A program made the position numbers and the translations under genes. 64,000 nt of DNA. It comes from Methyloversatilis sp. (lineage in GTDB: Bacteria > Pseudomonadota > Gammaproteobacteria > Burkholderiales > Rhodocyclaceae). This document shows positions 28,820 through 37,675 of this stretch, piece after piece. Every line of letters starts with the position of its first letter. Position 1 is the stretch's first letter. Where the stretch lies: the NCBI GenBank assembly GCA_017984755.1, contig JAGNYW010000009.1, forward strand, positions 1 through 64,000, in the 5' to 3' direction. Under the pieces are notes generated by a model. The model did no database searches. It was not told the origin of the DNA and saw only the letters and a program-made list of their open reading frames with translations.

Positions 28820-31480
28820 TCAGGCCTCCGTACCGGTCCGGGTCGAGCTCTCGGGTCCCGGCAGCGGCAGGGCCGGCTGGAAGGAATCCAGCGTGAAACT
28901 GAAGGTCGCGCCCTTGTCCGGCACGGCGTGCACACTCACGCGCCCGCCGTGGCGCTCGACGATGCGCTTGACGATGGCCAGACCGACCCCGGTACCGGCA
29001 AACTCGCTGGCTCCGTGCAGCCGCTGGAACACGCCGAAAAGACGATCGGCGTATTTCGGATCGAACCCCACCCCGTTGTCGCGAACGCAGATCGCCGCCT
29101 GGCCGTCGAGCAGCGCCACGAACACGTCCACGGCCGGAGATGCGGCATGCGCGGAGAACTTGAGTGCGTTCGCCATCAGGTTGAAGATCACCTGCCTGAG
29201 CATGGGCTGATCTCCACTGGCACGGCCGAGCGGTGCAATGGTGACGCGGGCCGCCGGATACTGTTCGAGCAGTTCCGTTGCAACCGACCGCGTTACGGCA
29301 TCGAGATCGACCTCGCTGCATGTCATGTCGACGCGCGCCATGCGAGAGAAATGGAGGATGTCGTCGATCAGTTGCCCCATGCGCGTCGAGCCCCGCTGTA
29401 TCCGCTCCAGCATGTCGCGCCCCTGCTCATCCAGCACGGGTGCAGCGTGTTCGGCCAGCAGATGCGCGAAACCGTTGATCGCACGCAGCGGGCTGCGCAG
29501 GTCGTGCGACACCGAGTAGGAAAACGCTTCCAGTTCATTGTTGGCCTGTTCCAGCAGCGCGGTGCGCTCGGCCACGCGTTGCTCCAGCGACTCGTTCAGC
29601 GCCCTGACCTGACGTTCGGTGCGGGCGCGTTCGAGTGCCAGCTGCGCAATATCGACCAGACGTTCGACCAGACCTTCTTCGGTGCGCCCGGGACGCCACG
29701 GGTGCGGGTGACAGATGACCAGGCACCCCATCAGCACGTTGCCGTAACCGACAAGTGGCAGCATCCAAAGCGAATGCATCGCTTCGGCCTGCATGAGCTC
29801 GCGCAAGGGAACAAAGCCCTCGGTCTGTTCCAGGTCGTCGAACAGCACCGGGCGCAAGCCACGCGGCGCATTCGCCAGTACGCTCTCGATCAGTTGCCGG
29901 GATGCAACGGCTGCGGACGCATGAAACGCTGCCGAAAGGCCGGGGGCTGCCACCTCGACCTGCTCCGGATGCGTCGGGTCGAATACGAAGACGGCAGCCC
30001 GCGAGTGCTCGTTTAGCGTCTGCTCCACCAGGATCGCCAGTCGTGACATCACGTCCGGCAAAGGCACGGAGGCGGCAATCAGCGCCAGCAGTTCCCGCTC
30101 GGCGCCATCAACCTCCTCGAGGCGCTTTCTCACCGAAACATCCGCCACGGTCACGACGACGCGGTGGGCACGTCTGCCCGCCTCGCGCTGGGCAGCACCA
30201 CGCAGCCTGAAACAGTGGTAGCTGCCATCGGCATGCATTACACGCAGTTCTTTCTGGAAATGCCCCTGTCTGTCGCGCAGCACGCCGTACAAGGTCGCCT
30301 TCCATGCGGCCCGGTCGGCTGGATGAATGCGCTGCAGGGCGTCACTCACCTTCATGCGGCGCCCTCCGGCGTCATGGCCCATGATCTGCGACAGCCGCGC
30401 CGACACATAGAGCTGGTCGCTTCCGCTGAGCCATTCCGCCAGCCCTTCGTTCATGCCGCGCAAGGCCAGCGCGTAGCGCTGCTCGCTGGCGCGCAGCGCA
30501 CGTTCGGCCCTGATGCGCGCAGTCAGGTCGGAATAGGACGCAACCACCGCGTAGGGCCGGCTTGCGCCGGCGTGAAACAGCGGCTGCGTCGTGACGGCGA
30601 GCCAGCGCGTCTGGCCGGCCGCGTCTTCGGTACCGATGACCACATCGCGCAGAGGCTGGCCGTCCGCGAGGGAGCGCATGACCGGATGCAGCGCGGGTGG
30701 CAGGACACGGCCCTGCTCGTCGCACAGCCGCGCATCCGCCCGTCCGCCGCGCAGGACTGCATGAGCAGCCTCGAGCCAGCCGGCCGCCTGTGCCGCACGA
30801 TTGCGCGTAAGCACGCAGGACTGGGCGTCGTACAGCACCACTGCTTCGGACAAGGCGCCCAGCAGCAGCCGGAAGCGCTCTTCGCTGGCAATCAGCGAAC
30901 GCTGAGCCTGCTTGTGGCCGGTGATGTCGTGACAGACGACGAATAGCGCCATGCGTCCGTCGAAACCGTCGGGGCGCCCGCATACGGATAGCCAGCGCAC
31001 GCTGCCGTCTGCGCGGCGCGCAGGCAGTTCGACGTCGTCGAATCGGTGACCGCTCCGAAGCACCTTCGCCAGACGCACCGCATCCTGCGTCTGCGCACAG
31101 AATCCGCCAAGCTCACGGCCAAGCAGCCCCTCCCGCGTCTCGCCAGAAAGATCGACCATCGCATCATTCGCGAACAGGATTTCGCCACCCGGCAGCGCGC
31201 AAACGCAGGTCGCGAGCGGAATGGCGTGAACGATGCCGCGCTCCGCCGCGATCTCCGGTGCCGATTCGCGGGCCAGCCCCGCCTTGCGCAGGCGGCTCGC
31301 CAGCGCAGCCCCGCATGCGGCGCACCACAAGGCCCAGACGGACTGCATCAACCAGGCATCGCTTCCCAGCAGCAGGGTCGCAGGCAGCCAGATACCGACC
31401 ATGCAGAGCGCCACTTCACCATTGACACCCGCCATCGACTGCAGGGCTTGTCGCAGGAATGATGAACGACTCGTCGGCAA
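28820..31480 (-). CDS. Multi-PAS, GAF-containing membrane sensor histidine kinase
   Basis: An 886-residue sensor kinase of unknown signal. Two hydrophobic helices near the N terminus (about 20-65) anchor it. Three PAS-like domains follow (about 80-200, 205-335, 340-460), then a GAF-like domain (about 475-635), a coiled-coil (LNESLEQRVAERTALLEQ), and a HisKA domain with the phosphoacceptor in FSYSVSHDLRSPLRA (near residue 657). The HATPase domain comes last, with DNGVGFD and GTGVGLAIVKRIV. The dimerisation/catalytic region resembles phytochrome-type kinases, but no bilin-binding cysteine could be assigned. No response regulator lies next to it, so it is an orphan kinase in this window. It diverges from the narX control region. 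Confidence 0.88.
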   Translation of the reverse strand: MPTSRSSFLRQALQSMAGVNGEVALCMVGIWLPATLLLGSDAWLMQSVWALWCAACGAALASRLRKAGLARESAPEIAAERGIVHAIPLATCVCALPGGEILFANDAMVDLSGETREGLLGRELGGFCAQTQDAVRLAKVLRSGHRFDDVELPARRADGSVRWLSVCGRPDGFDGRMALFVVCHDITGHKQAQRSLIASEERFRLLLGALSEAVVLYDAQSCVLTRNRAAQAAGWLEAAHAVLRGGRADARLCDEQGRVLPPALHPVMRSLADGQPLRDVVIGTEDAAGQTRWLAVTTQPLFHAGASRPYAVVASYSDLTARIRAERALRASEQRYALALRGMNEGLAEWLSGSDQLYVSARLSQIMGHDAGGRRMKVSDALQRIHPADRAAWKATLYGVLRDRQGHFQKELRVMHADGSYHCFRLRGAAQREAGRRAHRVVVTVADVSVRKRLEEVDGAERELLALIAASVPLPDVMSRLAILVEQTLNEHSRAAVFVFDPTHPEQVEVAAPGLSAAFHASAAVASRQLIESVLANAPRGLRPVLFDDLEQTEGFVPLRELMQAEAMHSLWMLPLVGYGNVLMGCLVICHPHPWRPGRTEEGLVERLVDIAQLALERARTERQVRALNESLEQRVAERTALLEQANNELEAFSYSVSHDLRSPLRAINGFAHLLAEHAAPVLDEQGRDMLERIQRGSTRMGQLIDDILHFSRMARVDMTCSEVDLDAVTRSVATELLEQYPAARVTIAPLGRASGDQPMLRQVIFNLMANALKFSAHAASPAVDVFVALLDGQAAICVRDNGVGFDPKYADRLFGVFQRLHGASEFAGTGVGLAIVKRIVERHGGRVSVHAVPDKGATFSFTLDSFQPALPLPGPESSTRTGTEA

Positions 31481-31795
31481 GCGGGACTCTCCTTTCCCGG
31501 CGTTGACTCGTCAGGACTGACAATCGGCACCGGTCAGCCTCGACTGGCTAAAACTGCAGCGTACCGGCAGGCGACGCCCTGCCAGGGGGGAACAAATGGC
31601 AAAAGCGTGCGGAATTACCGGATACGCATGTAACGGGTATGCCGCCGTATGCTCCGGTGACGGGCCCCGGGAATGCGTCCCGAAACCGGCCACCGGATCG
31701 CTGCAGCCCCTGCAGCCCGAAATATCGACCGATTCACTCCGGCGCGCCGGCGCCAGGCGGTGCTTCGCGCCGCCGCATTGGCTACACTGGGCGCC
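31481..31795. other. Divergent intergenic region upstream of narX (315 bp)
   Basis: No recognised gene lies here. A hairpin GGCAGG/CCTGCC occurs at about 31567-31584. A short frame of 68 codons (31596-31802) begins with ATG after a very strong GGGGGGAA ribosome binding site and ends 7 bases inside narX. Its product is Cys/Pro-rich and unlike known proteins. A TACACT element at 31783-31788 lies exactly seven bases before the narX ATG. I see no clear FNR box here. Confidence 0.4.
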
Positions 31796-33709
31796 ATGGT
31801 GATACGGAAGCAATTCGGACTGGGCGCCAAGCTCGCGCTGTCGGCCGCGCCTTTCGCGCTGCTCGCGATGCTGTCGATCGTGCTGACGCTGTGGGTATCG
31901 TGGCAGCTCGACGGCGGCGCAGCGGCTGTGAATGAAGCCGGCCGGATGCGCATGCAGGCCTACCGCATGTCACTCATGGTCAGCAGCGACGACCGGGCGA
32001 TGCTGCCCGATGCGCGCGCGGAATTCGAAAGCAGTCTGCAGCTCCTGCGTGTCGGTGATCCGGAACGCCCGCTGTTCATGCCATGGGACGACTCGGTCCG
32101 CAGGCACTTCGCCGAAGTCGAGACAGCTTGGGCGGCGTACCGGCATCGGTGGCTCGACGTGCCGGACGCAAATCTCCGGGGGCTGCATCAAGAAACCGCT
32201 GCCTTCACGTCACGCGTCGACAAGCTGGTGGCGAGCGTGGAAGCCCACATGTCGCGCTGGACAGCCACGCTGCATCTGCTGCAGCTGGCAACCATGGCAC
32301 TCGCCGTGCTGGGTGCCTGCGTACTGCTTTACGTCGGCTACCTGTTCGTGATCGAGCCGGTCGGACAGCTCAAGCAGGCGCTCGAAAAACTTCAACAGGG
32401 CGACCTGAGCGCCCGGGTCGAACGACCGACCAACGATGAGTTCGGCACGCTGGCCGACGGCTTCAACGACATGGCCGGCCAGATTCAGGCCATGTACCGC
32501 AACCTCGAAGCGCGCGTATCCGAAAAAACCGCGGAACTGCAGGAGAAGCGCGAACGTCTGGAAGCGCTTTACGGCGTCACCACGCTGGTGTCGACGGCCG
32601 GTTCTCTCGATGAACTGGCACGCGGCTTCGTGCAGCAGATCGCACGCGTGATCCACGCCGACGGTGTTGCACTGCGCTGGTCGGACGAATCCAACCAGCG
32701 GTTCCTGATGCTTGCATCGGAAGGTCTGCCCGCCTACATGGGTGATGGCGAACGCTGTCTGCGCGCCCACGAATGCCACTGCGGCATGCCCGACGCACCG
32801 CCGGGCACCCGCGTCATCCCCATCCGCTCGATGGCGCAGACCGGTCTCCAGTATTGCGGCGAAGCCGGTTTCGAAACGCTGGTATCGGTGCCGGTGCGTC
32901 TCAAGGAACGGCTGATGGGCGAAGTCGACCTTTTCTTCCACGCCGGCCTCGTGCTTTCGGAATCCGAACGCTCGCTGCTCGAGGCACTGGCCAGTCACCT
33001 CGCGAGCGGCATGGAAAACCTGCGCCTGAATGCTCTGGCGAAGGAAGCGGCCGTGTCGCAGGAGCGCAACTTCCTGGCCAGCGAACTGCATGACTCGATC
33101 GCACAGTCGCTCGCCTTCATGAAGATGCAGGTTCAGATGATGCGCGACGCGCTGGCCGACCAGGACGCCTCTCAGGTCGAGAAGATACTGGGCGAACTCG
33201 ATGCCGGCGTGCGCGAAAGCTACAGTGACGTGCGCGAACTGCTGCTGCATTTCCGCACGCGTGCCAACGCCGAGGACATCGAACCGGCGCTGCTGTCGAC
33301 CCTGCGCAAGTTCGAGCACCAGAGCGGTATCCGGGCCACGCTCAACATGCACGAACATGGCATTCCGCTGCAGCCGGACGTGCAGATCCAGGTGCTGCAC
33401 ATCGTGCAGGAAGCGCTGTCCAACGTGCGCAAGCACGCATGCGCCAGCCAGGTCTGGCTCGACGTGCAGCAGCAGCCCGTCTGGCGCTTCGAGGTGCGCG
33501 ACAACGGCCGCGGCTTCTCGACCAGCGACGGACCGATCGATGAAACCCACGTCGGGCTGCGCATCATGTCGGAGCGCGCCGATCGCATCGGCGCCGAACT
33601 CGAAGTGTTCTCGACGCCGCAACGCAGCACGTCCATTGTGCTCACTCTGCCATCTCCCGCCCAGCCGGCAGACAGCCCGCAGAACATCCCGGAGACCCTT
33701 TCCGCATGA
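31796..33709 (+). CDS. narX: Nitrate/nitrite sensor histidine kinase
   Basis: A 637-residue membrane sensor kinase. Transmembrane helix 1 (about 16-38) is followed at once by a P-box-like nitrate-binding segment NEAGRMRMQAYRMSLMV (about 46-62). A periplasmic helical region, second helix (about 157-178), HAMP domain and coiled-coil come next. The central GAF-like module contains a cysteine cluster (CLRAHECHCG, QYCGE), as in NarX proteins. The HisKA_3 dimerisation domain carries the His in ASELHDSIAQSLA (near residue 430), and the ATPase domain has DNGRGF and GLRIMSERA. It should sense nitrate and phosphorylate NarL, whose gene overlaps it by 4 bp. No Shine-Dalgarno sequence precedes the ATG. 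Confidence 0.92.
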   Translation: MVIRKQFGLGAKLALSAAPFALLAMLSIVLTLWVSWQLDGGAAAVNEAGRMRMQAYRMSLMVSSDDRAMLPDARAEFESSLQLLRVGDPERPLFMPWDDSVRRHFAEVETAWAAYRHRWLDVPDANLRGLHQETAAFTSRVDKLVASVEAHMSRWTATLHLLQLATMALAVLGACVLLYVGYLFVIEPVGQLKQALEKLQQGDLSARVERPTNDEFGTLADGFNDMAGQIQAMYRNLEARVSEKTAELQEKRERLEALYGVTTLVSTAGSLDELARGFVQQIARVIHADGVALRWSDESNQRFLMLASEGLPAYMGDGERCLRAHECHCGMPDAPPGTRVIPIRSMAQTGLQYCGEAGFETLVSVPVRLKERLMGEVDLFFHAGLVLSESERSLLEALASHLASGMENLRLNALAKEAAVSQERNFLASELHDSIAQSLAFMKMQVQMMRDALADQDASQVEKILGELDAGVRESYSDVRELLLHFRTRANAEDIEPALLSTLRKFEHQSGIRATLNMHEHGIPLQPDVQIQVLHIVQEALSNVRKHACASQVWLDVQQQPVWRFEVRDNGRGFSTSDGPIDETHVGLRIMSERADRIGAELEVFSTPQRSTSIVLTLPSPAQPADSPQNIPETLSA

Positions 33710-34416
33710 CGACGACCGTAACGAACGGCGAAACCGTACGCATCCTGCTGGTGGATGACCACACGCTGTTCCGCCGCGGCCTGACCGCACTGCTGTCGCG
33801 CGATCCGCAGCTCAAGGTGGTGGGCGATGCAGCCGATGCAGGCGAAGCCATGCGGCGCGCCCAGTCGTTGCAGCCGGATGTGATCCTGCTGGACAACCAC
33901 CTGCCCGGCGTCAACGGCGTAGACATGCTGCCCGGCCTGCGCGATGCTGCTCCCGGCGCGCGCGTGCTGATGCTCACCATCAGCGAGGATGAACAGGATC
34001 TGGCCGCTGCGCTGCGCGGCGGCGCCTGCGGCTATCTGCTCAAGACGATGGAGGGCGAAGCGCTGACGCACGCCATCCATCGCACCATGCGCGGCGAAAG
34101 CGTCGTGGCCGACGAAATGACGGGCAAGCTGGTGTCGGTTTACCGACAGGCAGCGGCGACGCCAGCCCCAGCACCGGCGCCGGCGCCGGACCCGGACCCG
34201 GGGTTCATACCGGCTGCGGGCGGAAACGCCCTTTCACCGCGTGAATTCGACATCCTGCGGGGCATCGCCCGCGGTGACAGCAACAAGCTGATAGCCCGCG
34301 ATCTGGGCATCGCCGAAACTACCGTCAAGGTGCACGTGCAGCACATCCTGCGCAAGCTCGATGTCGCGTCGCGCGTACAGGTCGCCATCATCGCCGTGGA
34401 GCGCGGCCTGATCTGA
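33706..34416 (+). CDS. narL: Nitrate/nitrite response regulator NarL
   Basis: A 236-residue response regulator. The receiver domain (about 10-130) has the acidic pair in LLVDDHTLFRR, the phosphoacceptor Asp in VILLDNHLPG (about 61-63) and the conserved Lys in YLLKTMEG. A Pro/Ala repeat linker (PAPAPAPAPDPDPG) leads to a LuxR-type helix-turn-helix (LSPREFDILRGIARG to AETTVKVHVQHILRKL, about 175-225). It probably activates the nar genes just downstream in response to NarX. ATG overlaps the narX stop (ATGA). Confidence 0.93.
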   Translation: MTTTVTNGETVRILLVDDHTLFRRGLTALLSRDPQLKVVGDAADAGEAMRRAQSLQPDVILLDNHLPGVNGVDMLPGLRDAAPGARVLMLTISEDEQDLAAALRGGACGYLLKTMEGEALTHAIHRTMRGESVVADEMTGKLVSVYRQAAATPAPAPAPAPDPDPGFIPAAGGNALSPREFDILRGIARGDSNKLIARDLGIAETTVKVHVQHILRKLDVASRVQVAIIAVERGLI

Positions 34417-34521
34417 GCATGCGCAAGGTGGGAGCGGCGGGTGCATCGCCACTGCAGGTCATGCGCGCGCCAGATCCGCCCGCCCCCCACCATCCCGGAC
34501 ACGCTGGCTGGACAGCCCGTA

Positions 34522-34535
34522 TTGATCCAGCGCAA
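34522..34535. promoter_or_regulatory. Possible FNR/Anr half-conserved site upstream of narK
   Basis: TTGAT-CCAG-CGCAA matches the FNR consensus perfectly in the left half and 3 of 5 positions in the right half. It lies 152 bp before the narK start and just ahead of the UUCG hairpin. Anaerobic control of nar genes by FNR-type proteins is well established in proteobacteria, but this match alone is weak. Confidence 0.3.
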
Positions 34536-34554
34536 ACGCGACGGCTTTTTCCGG

Positions 34555-34601
34555 GGCACTAGTTCTTCGGAACTAGTGCCGCCGACCCGCACTAGTTCTT
34601 C
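34555..34601. repeat. Perfect 11-bp UUCG hairpin plus extra direct copy upstream of narK
   Basis: GGCACTAGTTC (34555-34565) and GAACTAGTGCC (34570-34580) pair perfectly across a TTCG tetraloop. A further direct copy GCACTAGTTCTTC follows at 34589-34601, so the ACTAGTTC core occurs three times within about 45 bp. There is no T-run after the stem, so it is not a standard terminator. It stands between narL and narK and may act on the 5' end of the narK mRNA or as a protein-binding site. Confidence 0.7.
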
Positions 34602-34687
34602 TTCCCTGCGCCGACGCTACCTCCGAAGGATGTTGTCACGGTGGCCGCCCACCTACCATCGACGAAACCATAAGGAAGGATTGCGTC

Positions 34688-35938
34688 ATGACCAGGAAAG
34701 GGCAGGCACTGTCGGTGCTGATCGTAAGCACCCTGGCGTTCACCGTGTGTTTCATGGTGTGGATGATGTTCGGTGTGATCGGCATACCGATCAAGAAGGC
34801 GCTTGACCTCAACTCCACGCAGTTCGGTCTGCTGACCGCCATGCCGGTGCTCGCCGGTTCTCTGGTGCGCGTGCCGCTGGGCATCTGGACCGACAAGTAC
34901 GGCGGCCGCATCGTGATGACGCTGCTGATGGCGAGCACGGTGCCGGCGATCTGGATGATGAGCTATGCCACCGAGTACTGGCACTTCCTCGTCATCGGCC
35001 TGTTCGTGGGTCTGGCAGGCGGTTCGTTCTCCGTCGGCACCCCCTACGTCGCGCGGTGGTTTCCGAAGAATCAGCAAGGTTTCGCGATGGGCATCTATGG
35101 TGCAGGCAACTCGGGAGCGGCCGTCAACAAGTTCGTCGCACCGGCACTGCTGGTGGCCTTCGGCTGGACCATGGTGCCGCAGGCCTACGCGGCCATCATG
35201 CTCGGTACGGCAGTGATCTTCTGGCTATTCAGCCACAGTGACCCGACACACCTCGTGCCGAGCAACGTGCGCTTCACGGATCAGCTCAAGGCGCTCAAGG
35301 ATCCGCGCGTGATGAAGTACTGCCAGTACTACAGCATCGTGTTCGGCGGCTACGTCGCACTCAGCCTGTGGATGGTGCAGTACTACGTCGGCGAATACGG
35401 CATGGAGATCCGTTCGGCTGCGCTGCTTGCCGCCTGTTTCTCGCTGCCGGGCGGTGTGCTTCGCGCCGTGGGCGGCTGGCTCAGCGACAAGTACGGCGCA
35501 CACAGCGTCACCTGGTGGGTGCTGTGGGTGAGCTGGATTTGCCTGTTCCTGCTGAGCTATCCGCAGACGCAATTCACCATCACCACGGTCGACGGCCCGA
35601 AGACCTTCGACATCGGCCTGAACGTGTATGCCTTCACCGCGCTGATGTTCTGTCTCGGCATCGCCTGGGCCTTCGGCAAGGCCAGCGTATTCAAGTACAT
35701 CAGCGATGACTACCCGACCAACATCGGCACCATCAGCGGCATCGTCGGTCTGGCCGGCGGTCTCGGCGGCTTCGTGCTGCCCATCATGTTCGGCGCCCTC
35801 GTCGATCTCACCGGCATCCGTTCCAGCGCCTTCATGCTGATGTACGCCGTGGTGTGGGTGTCGCTCATCTGGATGTACTTCACCGAAGTCCGCGGTACCC
35901 AGCTCATGGGTAAATCCGGCCTCGCGCAGCAAAGCTGA
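34688..35938 (+). CDS. narK: Nitrate/nitrite transporter, MFS family (NarK1-like)
   Basis: A 416-residue, twelve-helix major facilitator transporter. It has the MFS loop motif RVPLGIWTDKYGGR (about 58-71) and nitrate-porter-type segments such as GAGNSGAAVNKFVAPALL. NarK1-type proteins are thought to import nitrate with protons, while NarK2-type proteins exchange nitrate for nitrite; the sequence here matches the shorter, NarK1-like group. A strong AAGGAAGGA ribosome binding site precedes the ATG. A second transporter gene follows 26 bp later, so the pair resembles the narK1K2 arrangement of denitrifiers. Confidence 0.9.
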   Translation: MTRKGQALSVLIVSTLAFTVCFMVWMMFGVIGIPIKKALDLNSTQFGLLTAMPVLAGSLVRVPLGIWTDKYGGRIVMTLLMASTVPAIWMMSYATEYWHFLVIGLFVGLAGGSFSVGTPYVARWFPKNQQGFAMGIYGAGNSGAAVNKFVAPALLVAFGWTMVPQAYAAIMLGTAVIFWLFSHSDPTHLVPSNVRFTDQLKALKDPRVMKYCQYYSIVFGGYVALSLWMVQYYVGEYGMEIRSAALLAACFSLPGGVLRAVGGWLSDKYGAHSVTWWVLWVSWICLFLLSYPQTQFTITTVDGPKTFDIGLNVYAFTALMFCLGIAWAFGKASVFKYISDDYPTNIGTISGIVGLAGGLGGFVLPIMFGALVDLTGIRSSAFMLMYAVVWVSLIWMYFTEVRGTQLMGKSGLAQQS

Positions 35939-35964
35939 CACCTCACACAAGAAAGAGGACCATC

Positions 35965-37620
35965 ATGAACACGAACACACGCGCCGGCACACCGCCGGTC
36001 ACCCCGACAACCGGTCCCGACATCGCCGACTGGCGGCCGGAGGACGAGCAGTTCTGGGAATCCACAGGCAAGAAGATCGCCTACCGCAACCTGTGGATCT
36101 CGGTCCCGGCCTTGCTCTGCGGCTTCGCCGTGTGGGGCATGTGGGGAATCATCACCGTGCAGATGCTCAACCTCGGCTTCCCCTTCGCCAAGGAAGAGCT
36201 GTTCACGCTGACTGCCATCGCCGGCATCGCCGGCGCCACGATGCGCATCCCCGCTTCGTTCCTGATCCGACTGGCCGGCGGCCGCAATACCATCTTCCTC
36301 ACCACCGCCATGCTGCTGGCCCCGGCCATCGGCACCGGCATCGCGCTGCAGCACCCCGAATGGCCGCTCTGGGTGTTCCAGTTGATGGCGCTGTGGTCGG
36401 GCGTGGGCGGCGGCAACTTCGCCAGCTCGATGTCCAACATCAGCACCTTCTTCCCGAAGAAACTGCAGGGCACTGCGCTGGGCCTCAATGCCGGCCTCGG
36501 CAACTTCGGCGTGACGACGATGCAGATCGTGATCCCGCTGGTCATGACGGTCGGACTGTTCGGTGCCTTCGGCGGCGAACCGATGGTTCTGGTCAAGGAC
36601 AGCGGCTGGATCGGCGGCAAGATCCTGGCCGGCACGCCCACATGGATCCAGAACGCCGGCTTCGCCTGGGTGCTGTCGCTGGTTCCGCTGGCCATCCTGT
36701 GCTGGTTCGGCATGAACAACCTGAAGACCGTTTCGCCGAACACCGGCAACCCGATCGTCGCGTTCTCGAAGATCACCTATCTGTATACGCTGGCCTTCGT
36801 GCCCGCCATCTTCATGCTGTGGCTGTACCTGCCCGCACCGACCGGGCTGGGCGTGCTGAGCATGTGGGTGGCGATTCCGCTGGACATCATTCTTGCGCTG
36901 CTGGTCATGAAGGTGGCCGCCTTCGGCGAAATGAAGGAAGGCGTGACCAAGCAGTTCGCGATCTTCAAGAACAAGCACACGTGGTCGATGACGGCGCTCT
37001 ACATCGTCACCTTCGGCTCCTTCATCGGTTTCTCGATGGCGCTGCCGCTGGCCATCACGGTCATCTTCGGCACCAGTCACGTGCCTGATGCCGCCGGCGT
37101 CATGCAGCACACGCTGAAGAATCCGAACGCCCCCTCGGCACTGACCTACGCCTGGATCGGCCCCTTCGTCGGTGCCGCTGTGCGACCGCTGGGCGGCTGG
37201 ATCTCCGACAAGCTCGGCGGCTCCATCGTCACCCAGGTGATTTCCGTAGTGATGGCCATCGCTTCGGTGGCGGTGGGCTACGTGATGATGCAGGCCTACG
37301 GCTCGGCAACGCCGGAAGAATACTTCCCGATGTTCCTCGGCCTCTTCATGGTGCTGTTCTTCGCCAGCGGCATCGGCAACGGCTCGACCTTCCGCACCAT
37401 CGGCGTCATCTTCGACCGCACGCAGGCCGGCCCCGTGCTCGGCTGGACCTCGGCCGTCGCCGCCTACGGCGCCTTCATCGCACCGGTGGTGATCGGCGAA
37501 CAGATCAAGGCCGGAACACCCGAGCTCGCCATGTACGGCTTCGCAGTCTTCTATGCGATCTGCCTTGTCCTAAACTGGTGGTTCTACCTTCGCCGCAATG
37601 CGTACGTGAAGAACCCCTGA
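35965..37620 (+). CDS. narK: Nitrate/nitrite transporter, MFS family (NarK2-like)
   Basis: A 551-residue transporter with a longer N-terminal part (about 45 residues containing WRPEDEQFWESTGKKIAYRN) and extended loops compared with the preceding gene. Helical segments and the signature LGNFGVTTMQIVIPLVM (about 176-192) match the nitrate signature region of NarK/NarU. It is likely to exchange cytosolic nitrite for nitrate during nitrate respiration. It lies between the NarK1-like gene and narG in one orientation with short spacers, which supports co-transcription with the reductase. Confidence 0.9.
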   Translation: MNTNTRAGTPPVTPTTGPDIADWRPEDEQFWESTGKKIAYRNLWISVPALLCGFAVWGMWGIITVQMLNLGFPFAKEELFTLTAIAGIAGATMRIPASFLIRLAGGRNTIFLTTAMLLAPAIGTGIALQHPEWPLWVFQLMALWSGVGGGNFASSMSNISTFFPKKLQGTALGLNAGLGNFGVTTMQIVIPLVMTVGLFGAFGGEPMVLVKDSGWIGGKILAGTPTWIQNAGFAWVLSLVPLAILCWFGMNNLKTVSPNTGNPIVAFSKITYLYTLAFVPAIFMLWLYLPAPTGLGVLSMWVAIPLDIILALLVMKVAAFGEMKEGVTKQFAIFKNKHTWSMTALYIVTFGSFIGFSMALPLAITVIFGTSHVPDAAGVMQHTLKNPNAPSALTYAWIGPFVGAAVRPLGGWISDKLGGSIVTQVISVVMAIASVAVGYVMMQAYGSATPEEYFPMFLGLFMVLFFASGIGNGSTFRTIGVIFDRTQAGPVLGWTSAVAAYGAFIAPVVIGEQIKAGTPELAMYGFAVFYAICLVLNWWFYLRRNAYVKNP

Positions 37621-37675
37621 TCACCGAAACTACGCCCGCACAGCGCCCATTCCGAACGCATCACGGAGACTACAC

